Assembly (NCBI GenBank): GCA_003250235.1
Contig: QKGY01000290.1
Location: forward strand, 1-7,727
Reading direction: 5' to 3'
DNA length: 7,727 bases
Origin: Desulfuromonadaceae bacterium
GTDB taxonomy: Bacteria; Desulfobacterota; Desulfuromonadia; Desulfuromonadales; SZUA-540
Each line of letters begins with the position of its first letter. Position 1 is the stretch's first letter. Shown in pieces: positions 1 through 6,174 of the stretch. The position numbers were made by a program, and so were the translations under genes. A model generated the notes under the pieces. It worked only from the letters and a program-made list of their open reading frames with translations, made no database searches and had not been told where the DNA came from.

Positions 1-15
1 GTTCCAGGCTCCTAT

Positions 16-79
16 GGAAGGAAACTAAGGGTCCTTCTGCGGAAACGTTTTACCCAGGACGGCCGCGGATGACCGTGGC
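16..79 (+). promoter_or_regulatory. Structured leader of the first porin gene (two hairpins)
   Basis: Two inverted repeats lie upstream of the porin ribosome site. GAAGGA at 17-22 faces TCCTTC at 32-37. GCCGCGG at 62-68 faces CCGTGGC at 73-79 with one G-U pair and an ATGA loop. The second stem is followed, after a 5-base gap, by a T-rich run near 85-97, so it could be an upstream gene's terminator, a leader structure, or both. I see no convincing sigma-70 promoter between 1 and 112, so the promoter may lie left of the window. No riboswitch core was recognised. Confidence 0.3.
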
Positions 80-112
80 ATCACTTTTTGATTTTTATTC
101 AGGAGGCACAGA

Positions 113-1220
113 ATGAAGAGATTTACTTTTGGACTGCTTGCAGTGGCTGTAGCCCTGGCTATGGCGATCCCCGCCATGGCCGATTCCAGTCTCTACGGCT
201 CGGTTCGTTTCGCCACCTTCTATGATACCGTCAACTTTGCTGATGGTACCATTGACGCCAACGGCGACGACAGCGACTCCGACCTGACCTGGAACCTCAA
301 CAGCAACAGCCGTATCGGTGGCAAGTTCACCACCGGCGACATCGGCGGCCGTTTCGAGTATGGCACTGGCGTCAATCTCCGTCTGCTCTATGGTACCTGG
401 AACCTGGAACTTTGGCAGCGGCACCCTGCTCATCGGTCAGGACTACAACCCCTATACCTACTTCTCTGACCAGGTTGTTCTGGCTGACCAGGGCTTCATC
501 GGTTTTGGCGCCTTGTATGACGGCCGTAAACCCCAGATCAAAGTGACCTTGGACAATGGCTTCTATGTGGCTGCCATTTCCCCCAATGTTTCTGCTGATA
601 CGGTTGGGGGTACGGCCGCTCTGACAGATTCCTTCATCCCCAAACTGGCCGTTGGTTATGACGGTAAAGTTGATGGCTTCAGCTACGGTGTTGGCGTGGC
701 TTACCAGACTTACGATGAGGAAATTGGCACTTTTGACGAGTCCGTTGACTCCTACCTCATCTACACCCATGGCAAGGCTGTCTTTGGACAGGACAAAGCC
801 CTTGACCTGACCTACAACCTGCACTATGGCACCAACCTGGGCAACTTCGGCATGAGCCGTCTGAGCCTGCCCGGGACCACCAGCAGCCTCTCTGGCGCTT
901 ACAACTACCACAAGGCCCAAGTCTCTGGGAACACCCTCGAGGACACCACTTCTTACGGTGGCTACGTGCAGCTGGGCTTTGCCTATGCCGACAACCAGAA
1001 GCTCCATGCCGGTTTCGGTTATGTTGTGGATGACAACGATCTCTATGCTGATTCGGCAGCTATCATGTCTGCTTTCATCAACACCGAGATCCACATCGCC
1101 AAGACCTTCTTCGTGGTTCCCGAAGTCTCCTACTTTGATTTCGGCGACAACCCCAATAACACCTCTGTCAGCATGGGCGATGCTCTCTATGCTGGCGCCA
1201 AGTGGCAGATGAACTTCTAA
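113..1220 (+). pseudogene. Outer-membrane porin, frameshifted by a 7-bp duplication
   Basis: Reading from ATG 113 (AGGAGG at 101-106, six bases upstream) gives a signal peptide ending AMA|D at residue 23/24, then a porin sequence that leaves frame at codon 95 and stops at 467-469 after 118 residues. The rest of the porin continues in the +1 frame from 402 to TAA at 1218-1220. Removing one copy of the 7-bp repeat at 395-408 joins both parts into a 366-residue protein, reading LLYGTWNFGSGTL, which matches LLYGSWDFGNGTL of the intact paralog at 4955-5983. The two proteins align without gaps over the first 100 or so residues and share GRFEYGTGVNLRLLYG. The barrel ends in QMNF, with the terminal Phe used for outer-membrane insertion. 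The downstream frame shows no other damage, so the lesion is recent, reversible or a sequencing error. Substrate unknown. An internal ATG at 318 in the second frame is not a credible independent start, since it lacks a signal peptide. Confidence 0.85.
395..410 (+). repeat. 7-bp tandem duplication (ACCTGGA x 2.3) causing the frameshift
   Basis: ACCTGGA occurs at 395-401 and again at 402-408, with period 7 continuing to 410. A 7-base insertion shifts the frame by one. The paralogous porin has a single unit at the equivalent place (codons for GSWDFGN), and single-unit removal restores the conserved WNFGSGTL sequence, so this is an insertion in this copy. Two-copy repeats can arise and collapse by replication slippage. 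Confidence 0.9.
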
Positions 1221-1255
1221 TTTCACGAATACGATTTTTTTGTGGTATGCCGATA

Positions 1256-1283
1256 GGCCCCGGTTTTGCCGGGGCCTTTTTTT
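1256..1283 (+). terminator. Intrinsic terminator after first porin
   Basis: GGCCCCGG (1256-1263) and CCGGGGCC (1269-1276) form an 8-bp GC stem around a TTTTG loop, followed by seven T residues at 1277-1283. It starts 35 bases past the porin stop and separates the porin from the next gene. Confidence 0.93.
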
Positions 1284-1308
1284 ATCCGGAATACCGCGTG
1301 ATGGAGAA

Positions 1309-1337
1309 TTGATGGAACCCCTGGGCTATGCTATGTT
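1309..1337 (+). promoter_or_regulatory. Candidate sigma-70 promoter for the VCBS-repeat gene
   Basis: TTGATG (1309-1314) and TATGTT (1332-1337) are separated by 17 bases. The -10 is preceded by TGC, giving an extended -10 (TGnTATGTT). It lies between the preceding terminator and the start at 1416, leaving a leader of roughly 70 bases. Each hexamer matches consensus at four of six positions, so this is a plausible but unproven call. Confidence 0.4.
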
Positions 1338-1415
1338 AGCGACTTCAGAACTGAGATATTTTCATCCGATTGTTGTAGCGCCGGCGCATGGTTTTACGGG
1401 ACAAAGGAGAGAAAG

Positions 1416-3143
1416 ATGACCAAGGGAATCGGGATCGCACTCAGCGGATTGCTTCTGCTGCTGGGTATCTGTGCCAACGCCGTTGCGGAAGTTCCCACGT
1501 CGTTGAAAAAGGATTTCAGAGAGGTTTCTGGCGTTATCATTATGCCGGTTGCAGAGGGTGAGTTTCTGGTCGATCTGGATGCCAGCTCCGGCCTTGCGAC
1601 CGGGGATCTTCTCACGATCGTGGATCGGGGTGAAAAAATCATCCATCCCGTAACCAAGGAAGTCATGGGGACCCTGGATCAAACCCGTGCTGTACTGCGG
1701 GTTATGCAGATCAAAAAGGGTTACTCCTATGTGCAGACGGTGGGTAAGGCTCTGGATGTCAAGCGTGGGGACACCGTCAAACGGTTCAGTGGTCTCGAGG
1801 CTCGTTTTATTGATTATCGCAGTACAGGGATGCCCTTGTATGAAGAGCTGCAGCAGGCTCTGCCGCAACTAAACTGGCAGGGTTACGAAAAGGCGGAATT
1901 CGGCAAACCGTTACCGGCGACTGCAACGGAGCCCGGGCCTCCCGTTTTGGAGTTCATTTTGGGACAGGATGACCTTGTTGTACGCGATTCAACGGCTGAA
2001 GTTCTGCGTTCCTATCCGATGCCCGGCGGAGAAGCCATGAGGGCTGTTCCGCCGGCACCAGCCCCTCCCTCGAATGTCGTTGTGGCCGCCCCGGTGATGG
2101 GCGCCGTAAAGACGGGTCAGGAGCCTTCCGCCATCGTTCATGAGGATATTCAGGCGACTCAAGGCATTTGGTCTGGACCGTTGCAGGAAGGAAAGCCTGT
2201 CGGCCTGGTCGTTGCGGATCTCGACGGCGACGGCTTGCTCGAAACCGCGCTGGGGTTTGAGGACCGTATTGAGATCGGTCGACGTACGGCCTCCGGGTAT
2301 GCATCGGTCGCTACAGTTAAAACAGGCAGCCGCAGGCAGGTTGTTCGGCTGGCCTATGCGGATCTCGACGGAAATGGGAGGACCGAGCTTTATATTACTG
2401 GGGTAACAAACGAAAGGTTGTCCTCGCTGATCGTTCAGTTCAACGGGAAATCGTTTGTTCAAACCCAGGAGGATCTGCCTTATTATTTCGCTACGGTGGA
2501 GTTTTCAGGAGAAGGGAATGTTCTTCTGGGCCAGCGTATGGGAGATTTGCGAACCGACTTCCGTCCCCCGGTATTTCGTATGATTGCCCAGGGGAATACG
2601 GTTTCGGAAGGAGCCGCTGTTCCTCTTCCCGAGCAAGCGGACATCTATGGTTTTCTGCCCTTTAACAATGGTGAGGAACGGCTCTGGGCGCTGGTGAATA
2701 ACGATCACCAATTGGTGATTTACGGACAGAACGACAATGTTCTGTGGGAAGGGGGAAAAGACTATGCCCATGGGGAAACAGGGATAGAGCGTGACGATCC
2801 GAACAGCCCAGGCGGGTCGAAAGGGGATAAGAGAGTCCTCTATCTCAAGGTGGGTATGAAAAGGGGACCCGCGGGAGAGATCCTCGTGGCGGTCAATAAA
2901 GGGTTTTCCCTGATGTCCCGCTGGCGTATGTATAGAGAGTCGATGATACAGGCTTTTGTCTGGAGTGGCGGAGGGTTGAGGGAAGCCTGGCATACTCGAA
3001 CCCAGGATGGCTACCTGGCCGATTTTCAGGTGGCGGATGTGGACAATGACGGCCAACTGGAAATCGCCACGATCCTGGGAAATCCCCAGACGAGTCCTTT
3101 TTCAAAACGAAAAGCGTCGTTGGTTGTTTACGAAATTCAGTGA
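1416..3143 (+). CDS. Exported FlgT-C-like / FG-GAP (VCBS) repeat protein
   Basis: 575 residues, starting at ATG 1416 behind AGGAGA at 1405-1410. Residues 1-24 form a Sec signal peptide (hydrophobic core, ANAVAE end). Residues about 38-126 resemble the C-terminal domain of FlgT, with the pattern GVIIMPVAEGEFLVDL, then GLATGDLLTIVD and KRGDTVKRF. A Pro/Ala-rich linker (about 204-228) follows. Three FG-GAP/VCBS motifs with calcium-type Asp spacing are present: DLDGDGLLE at 268-276, DLDGNGRTE at 316-324 and DVDNDGQLE at 541-549, consistent with a partial beta-propeller. A large central region (about 330-530) has diverged blades or other sequence. Family knowledge says such proteins are periplasmic or surface-exposed and often mediate binding; no catalytic motif is visible. 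It has its own candidate promoter and terminator, so it appears monocistronic between the two porin regions. FlgT proper belongs to the flagellar H ring of Vibrio, but no flagellar gene is nearby and I do not assign that role. The exact substrate or partner is unknown. Confidence 0.85.
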   Translation: MTKGIGIALSGLLLLLGICANAVAEVPTSLKKDFREVSGVIIMPVAEGEFLVDLDASSGLATGDLLTIVDRGEKIIHPVTKEVMGTLDQTRAVLRVMQIKKGYSYVQTVGKALDVKRGDTVKRFSGLEARFIDYRSTGMPLYEELQQALPQLNWQGYEKAEFGKPLPATATEPGPPVLEFILGQDDLVVRDSTAEVLRSYPMPGGEAMRAVPPAPAPPSNVVVAAPVMGAVKTGQEPSAIVHEDIQATQGIWSGPLQEGKPVGLVVADLDGDGLLETALGFEDRIEIGRRTASGYASVATVKTGSRRQVVRLAYADLDGNGRTELYITGVTNERLSSLIVQFNGKSFVQTQEDLPYYFATVEFSGEGNVLLGQRMGDLRTDFRPPVFRMIAQGNTVSEGAAVPLPEQADIYGFLPFNNGEERLWALVNNDHQLVIYGQNDNVLWEGGKDYAHGETGIERDDPNSPGGSKGDKRVLYLKVGMKRGPAGEILVAVNKGFSLMSRWRMYRESMIQAFVWSGGGLREAWHTRTQDGYLADFQVADVDNDGQLEIATILGNPQTSPFSKRKASLVVYEIQ

Positions 3144-3157
3144 CAGTACACGCGAAC

Positions 3158-3188
3158 AAAAAGCCCCGGTCGAATTCCGGGGCTTTTT
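3158..3188 (+). terminator. Intrinsic terminator after VCBS-repeat gene
   Basis: GCCCCGG (3163-3169) pairs with CCGGGGC (3177-3183) around a TCGAATT loop, flanked by AAAAA at 3158-3162 and TTTTT at 3184-3188. The A and T tracts make it usable in both directions, but the flanking genes both run on the plus strand. The remaining 178 bases to the next start contain no gene or clear promoter that I can see. Confidence 0.93.
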
Positions 3189-3366
3189 GCTTTTCTAACA
3201 GGGATAGCACCGTAAGTGTCGGCCAAAGCGCGGTCCTTATGTGCGAGATTGTTTGAATTGGGAATGCCAAAGCGGGCAAATAGGGGAATTTTCACGTGGT
3301 ATGAAACATGCTTGCCTCTACCCGTCTAAATAGTTTGAAAACAAACACACAAGGAGGACAAGGTTT

Positions 3367-4536
3367 ATGTGTATGGCCAAGCTGCAACGGGTGCTTTCTA
3401 TTGCCATCGTGGGGATGATTTTCCTTGGGGGATGCACCCTGCCCCAATCTATGGAGAGAAATGCTCAAGCCACTGAAGGGGCGATGGCTGCCGAGCCCGT
3501 TCGCCAGGATCCGGCGCTGCGTATCACCACTCCAGAGGTTGTCTCATTGATGAACGACCAGAACAAGGCAGCGTCTTTCGTTTTGATCGATGCCCGCCCG
3601 GAAGTCAAATATGAAGCGGGCCATGTTCCTGGAGCGATCAATATCCCCAAGATTTATCTGGAACAAAAGATCAATACCCTGTCCAAGGACAAGCTGCTCA
3701 TATTCTATTGTGGGGGGACTACCTGTAAACTTAGTGCCGAATCTGCCGCGATTGCCCAGGCTAAAGGGCTGACCAACGTCAAGGTATGGTACGAGGGAGA
3801 ACCCGGGTGGAAAAAAGCAGGAAACTACGAGGTGGTAGAAACGAAATTTGTGGAAAGACTGGTCATGGCACCGGAAAAGGAGACCTACTTGCTGGTGGAT
3901 GCCCGGCCGGCCATCAAATATCGAAAGTCTTTTATTCCAACAGCGGTCAATCTGCCAAATACGGAATTTGATCAGAAGAAGGGCCTGCTTCCGGCGGACA
4001 AGTCGGTCCTGATGATATTTTATTGCGGGGGGGCAGATTGCCTCCTGAGCCATAAGGCGGCCAAAGCCGCAATGGCGCTGGGGTATGACAATGTCAAAGT
4101 CTACTCAGCCGGGGAACCGGTCTGGAGAGAAGCGGGGCTGCCATTATGGGGGGAAGAAGCGGCTACTGCGAAGATCTCAGAACCGGAAAATACGGAAGGG
4201 CTGCCGGAAACTATTGATCCTGAAGAGTTCAAGACCCTGGTGAGTACCAAGGGTGCTCAGTTCGTAGATGTTCGTGATCCCCAGGAGTTTGAGGCAGGGC
4301 ACATCCCCGGGGCGATCAACATCACCGAAGAGGATTTTATTTTTCACTCGAAGGAGTCGATTGAGAAACTGAACAAGAAAGGGCGAATTGTTTTCTACTG
4401 CACCACAGGTGGGCGTAGCGCCAGTTCCTATTACGCAATCCTGGATGAATCGGATTTCGTAAACAAGGCCAATATGCAATACCTGGATGCTCATTGTGCT
4501 TTCGGTGAAAACGGAACGTACACTATCGAGAAATGA
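3367..4536 (+). CDS. Triple-rhodanese-domain lipoprotein
   Basis: 389 residues. The start at 3367 is chosen because AAGGAGG at 3351-3357 lies nine bases upstream; a second ATG at 3373 would be 15 away. The N-terminus is a lipoprotein signal with lipobox LGGC, acylated Cys 23, so it is membrane-anchored and faces the periplasm or outside. Three rhodanese domains follow. Domain 1 (about 50-152) has LIDARPEVKYEAGHVPGAIN and catalytic-loop C115 (CGGTTC, second Cys 120). Domain 2 (about 157-258) has LVDARPAIKY, lacks the usual Gly-His (SFIPTAVN), and has C220 (CGGADC, second Cys 225). Domain 3 (about 280-380) has VDVRDPQEFEAGHIPGAIN and the classic loop C345-TTGGRS. The family transfers sulfane sulfur through a Cys persulfide; selenium is also possible. 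Domains 1 and 2 resemble each other more than domain 3, suggesting internal duplication. The next two plus-strand genes are a CxxC mini-lipoprotein and a porin, recalling Geobacter ExtH next to ExtI (from memory, not checked). Function as an envelope sulfur/selenium-transfer protein is inferred; a binding-only role is an alternative. Confidence 0.9.
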   Translation: MCMAKLQRVLSIAIVGMIFLGGCTLPQSMERNAQATEGAMAAEPVRQDPALRITTPEVVSLMNDQNKAASFVLIDARPEVKYEAGHVPGAINIPKIYLEQKINTLSKDKLLIFYCGGTTCKLSAESAAIAQAKGLTNVKVWYEGEPGWKKAGNYEVVETKFVERLVMAPEKETYLLVDARPAIKYRKSFIPTAVNLPNTEFDQKKGLLPADKSVLMIFYCGGADCLLSHKAAKAAMALGYDNVKVYSAGEPVWREAGLPLWGEEAATAKISEPENTEGLPETIDPEEFKTLVSTKGAQFVDVRDPQEFEAGHIPGAINITEEDFIFHSKESIEKLNKKGRIVFYCTTGGRSASSYYAILDESDFVNKANMQYLDAHCAFGENGTYTIEK

Positions 4537-4615
4537 TTATCGGGTAAAAAATACGGTCATTGTGTTCAGGATGCCGGTTTTTGGGGATTTTTTTATGAAA
4601 GTCTCACTTTAAGTA

Positions 4616-4649
4616 TTGGCTGTGATAAGAGGCTGGTGTATATATCACA
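4616..4649 (+). promoter_or_regulatory. Candidate promoter overlapped by an inverted repeat
   Basis: TTGGCT (4616-4621), 17 bases, then TATATA (4639-4644) resembles a sigma-70 promoter, four of six matches each. A perfect 7-bp inverted repeat, TGTGATA (4621-4627) and TATCACA (4643-4649) with a 15-base spacer, brackets the same stretch and would cover the -10, so it may be an operator. It would drive the 43-residue lipoprotein and probably the porin behind it. The AT-rich context makes chance matches possible. Confidence 0.35.
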
Positions 4650-4671
4650 AGTGGTTTAAATCTAATGTTTT

Positions 4672-4703
4672 GGCAGCCCCTTTGATGGGCAAAGGTGGCT
4701 GTT
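4672..4703 (+). terminator. Hairpin in the rhodanese-lipoprotein gap (terminator or leader structure)
   Basis: CAGCC (4674-4678) plus CCTTTG (4679-4684) pair with CAAAGG (4690-4695) plus GGCTG (4697-4701), giving an 11-bp stem with T4696 bulged and an ATGGG loop. The following bases are TTTATTT, a broken T tract. It sits 136 bases past the rhodanese stop and 34 before the next start. It may terminate the rhodanese transcript, or act as an attenuating 5' leader structure if transcription starts near 4651. Confidence 0.5.
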
Positions 4704-4734
4704 TATTTGACCAATCGAAAGGAGCGTGAGAAGA

Positions 4735-4866
4735 ATGAAAAAATTGATCACACTGGTTCTGGTTGTCATGTTTTCCTTGTCGCTGGCTGCTTGTGCCAAG
4801 CCGGGAAAAAGCGAGCCTATTAAAGTCAAGTGTCCTGCTTGCGGGTATGAGTTCGAAGCCCATTAA
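4735..4866 (+). CDS. 43-residue CPxCG-motif lipoprotein
   Basis: ATG 4735 follows AAAGGAG at 4718-4724 by ten bases and runs to TAA at 4864-4866. The protein starts MKKLITLVLVVMFSLSLAAC, a textbook lipoprotein signal with lipobox LAAC and acylated Cys 20. The mature part is only 24 residues: a Lys/Pro/Glu spacer, then C33-P-A-C36-G-Y-E-F and a C-terminal His 43. CPxCGxxF is one half of a zinc ribbon or rubredoxin-like knuckle, so a single chain could bind metal only as a dimer, with His 43, or with a partner; alternatively the CxxC pair is redox active or accepts a persulfide. It lies between the rhodanese lipoprotein and the intact porin, and no clear terminator separates it from the porin 88 bases on, so co-transcription with the porin is likely. 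Its size makes it easy to miss in annotation. Function unknown; the coding call itself rests on the good ribosome site, lipobox and motif. Confidence 0.85.
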   Translation: MKKLITLVLVVMFSLSLAACAKPGKSEPIKVKCPACGYEFEAH

Positions 4867-4920
4867 TCCGTAATCTAACCGGATCCCTTATGGGGATCTC
4901 CCACTCCCTTGCTTTAGGGA

Positions 4921-4938
4921 AAAATGAATGTTCATTTT
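4921..4938 (+). promoter_or_regulatory. 18-bp palindrome at the porin ribosome site
   Basis: AAAATGAA (4921-4928) and TTCATTTT (4931-4938) form a perfect inverted repeat around TG, ending two bases before AGGAGG (4940-4945). It could be an operator (the core TGAATGTTCA resembles sites bound by TetR-type dimers) or an RNA hairpin next to the ribosome site. A smaller inverted repeat, GATCCC (4882-4887) with GGGATC (4893-4898), lies upstream without a T tract. The leader of the broken porin gene has no equivalent palindrome. Confidence 0.4.
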
Positions 4939-4954
4939 CAGGAGGATTTCTGCA

Positions 4955-5983
4955 ATGAAGCGTTTCACCAAAGTTATGCTCTTCTGTGGGTTGGCACTGA
5001 TGATGGCCGCGCCGGCTATGGCTGATTACAGCCTCTACGGTTCGGTACGTATGGCAACGTATTACCAGACCCTTGGTTATCCTGATGGTGTTATCGACGC
5101 CAATGGCGATGACAGCGATTCCGATCTGAAATGGGAACTGGCAGGCAACAGCCGTATCGGCGGCAAGTTCAACACCGGTGATCTCAGCGGTCGTTTCGAG
5201 TATGGCACCGGCGTTAACCTCCGCCTGCTCTATGGCTCCTGGGATTTCGGCAACGGCACCCTGACCATCGGTCAGGACTACACCCTGTATGGTTTCGGTT
5301 CGGGCGAAGCCGCCTATGAGGACAACGGTTCTGCTGGTTTCGGTGATGTGTATGACGGCCGTCTCCCCCAGATCCGCGTCGAGCTGAAAAACGGCTTCTG
5401 GTTTGCCGGCATCAAGAACAATGCTCAGTCCATGGACGATGGCAGCGGCTCCTACGACTACTACCTGCCTAAGCTGGCTGTCGGTTACATGCATGACCTT
5501 GGCTACCTGGCCTATGGGGCATCTGTAGCTTACCAGACCTACGATTTCAATGACGATTCCATTGATTCCTATCTGGCTGCCTTCAACTGGAAAACCAATG
5601 CCGGTGCCGTAGCTCTTCAGGGCAACCTCTTCTACGGGCAGAACCTGGGCGATTTCGGCTTGGTCGGAACCGGTTGGATTGACGACGAGTTCGCCAGCTA
5701 TGGCAATGGCAACGATGCCACTACCTATGGTGGGTATGTCCAGGCTGCTTACCAGTTCCCCAAATTCCTCGGTCTTGCCGGCGTTGGCTACCAATCCAAC
5801 GATCGTGACGATTATGCTGAGAAGGATGACCAGATCGGCTACTTCGTTCAGGCTGAAGTTCCCGTGGCTGACGGGTTCACCATTGTTCCGGTTGTCAGCT
5901 ACTATGACTTCATGGATGACGCCGCTGGTGTTGGCCAGGGCGACTACCTCTGGGCTGGTATCAAGTGGCAGATGGATTTCTAA
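4955..5983 (+). CDS. Outer-membrane porin-like beta-barrel protein
   Basis: 342 residues, starting MKRFTKVMLF at ATG 4955, nine bases after AGGAGG (4940-4945). An in-frame ATG at 4928 would add MFIFRRISA but precedes the ribosome site and breaks the match to the other porin. A signal peptide ends AMA|D at 23/24. The mature chain has alternating aromatic and polar residues, many Tyr/Gly pairs and a terminal IKWQMDF, the Phe-ended signature of outer-membrane barrels. An acidic loop (residues 48-57, D-A-N-G-D-D-S-D-S-D) is identical in the paralog. Length suits a 16-strand-class barrel, but I cannot count strands reliably. It is the last gene of the rhodanese/mini-lipoprotein/porin group and is followed by a strong terminator. 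Substrate is unknown; by analogy with Geobacter ExtI, which I recall as a porin-like protein tied to selenite and tellurite reduction, oxyanion passage is a hypothesis. It is a paralog of the frameshifted porin at 113-1220. Confidence 0.9.
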   Translation: MKRFTKVMLFCGLALMMAAPAMADYSLYGSVRMATYYQTLGYPDGVIDANGDDSDSDLKWELAGNSRIGGKFNTGDLSGRFEYGTGVNLRLLYGSWDFGNGTLTIGQDYTLYGFGSGEAAYEDNGSAGFGDVYDGRLPQIRVELKNGFWFAGIKNNAQSMDDGSGSYDYYLPKLAVGYMHDLGYLAYGASVAYQTYDFNDDSIDSYLAAFNWKTNAGAVALQGNLFYGQNLGDFGLVGTGWIDDEFASYGNGNDATTYGGYVQAAYQFPKFLGLAGVGYQSNDRDDYAEKDDQIGYFVQAEVPVADGFTIVPVVSYYDFMDDAAGVGQGDYLWAGIKWQMDF

Positions 5984-6004
5984 TCCGTCTTTTACCAGAA
6001 GAAA

Positions 6005-6045
6005 ACAACAAAAAAGCCCGGCATTATGCCGGGCTTTTTTGTTGT
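6005..6045. terminator. Symmetrical bidirectional terminator between convergent genes
   Basis: Positions 6005-6022 and 6028-6045 are perfect 18-base inverted arms around ATTAT, with core GCCCGGC/GCCGGGC flanked by six A residues (6010-6015) and six T residues (6035-6040). It sits 21 bases after the porin stop on the plus strand. Read on the minus strand it also gives a GC stem plus T6, so it can end the convergent polyferredoxin transcript as well. I see nothing else in 6046-6174. Confidence 0.93.
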
Positions 6046-6174
6046 CAGAGCGGAAAAGAGAAAGGTAGAAAGCGGGGCACTTTGCTACTGTCACAGCGTG
6101 AAACTAGGTCGCAGCAGATTCCGTGGCGTGGGCATGCGTAAATCAATGTAAGAAAACAAAGAATCAAGTGCACA

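Noticed and set aside
75..92. Sigma-54-like promoter before the first porin (TGGCAT...TTTTTGA)
   Set aside because: The required GC at the -12 element is missing and the predicted start would fall in the ribosome site.
1..112. GEMM-type cyclic dinucleotide riboswitch before the porin, common in Geobacter relatives
   Set aside because: The conserved GACGCAAAG core is absent from the visible leader; a riboswitch extending left of the window cannot be judged.
318..1220. An independent gene starting at ATG 318
   Set aside because: The first part of this frame (318-401) is out-of-frame porin sequence; from 402 it is the second half of the frameshifted porin. It has no signal peptide or ribosome site.
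372..1226. A 284-codon open frame antisense to the first porin
   Set aside because: It has no ribosome site, signal or recognisable motif, and mirrors the codon pattern of the porin on the other strand; a similar long antisense frame occurs opposite the second porin.
3297..3316. Sigma-54-like TGG...TTGC before the rhodanese gene
   Set aside because: GG and GC are 14 bases apart rather than the required 10.
4621..4649. CRP/FNR-type site (TGTGAT...ATCACA)
   Set aside because: The half-sites are separated by far more than the spacing used by CRP or FNR dimers, so only a generic inverted repeat is reported.
4928..4954. Earlier start for the second porin (adds MFIFRRISA)
   Set aside because: The AGGAGG at 4940-4945 lies downstream of this ATG, and the extension spoils the signal peptide match with the paralog.
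4826..6094. A 422-codon open frame antisense to the second porin and mini-lipoprotein
   Set aside because: It is a shadow of the porin reading frame, crosses the bidirectional terminator and shows no protein family features.
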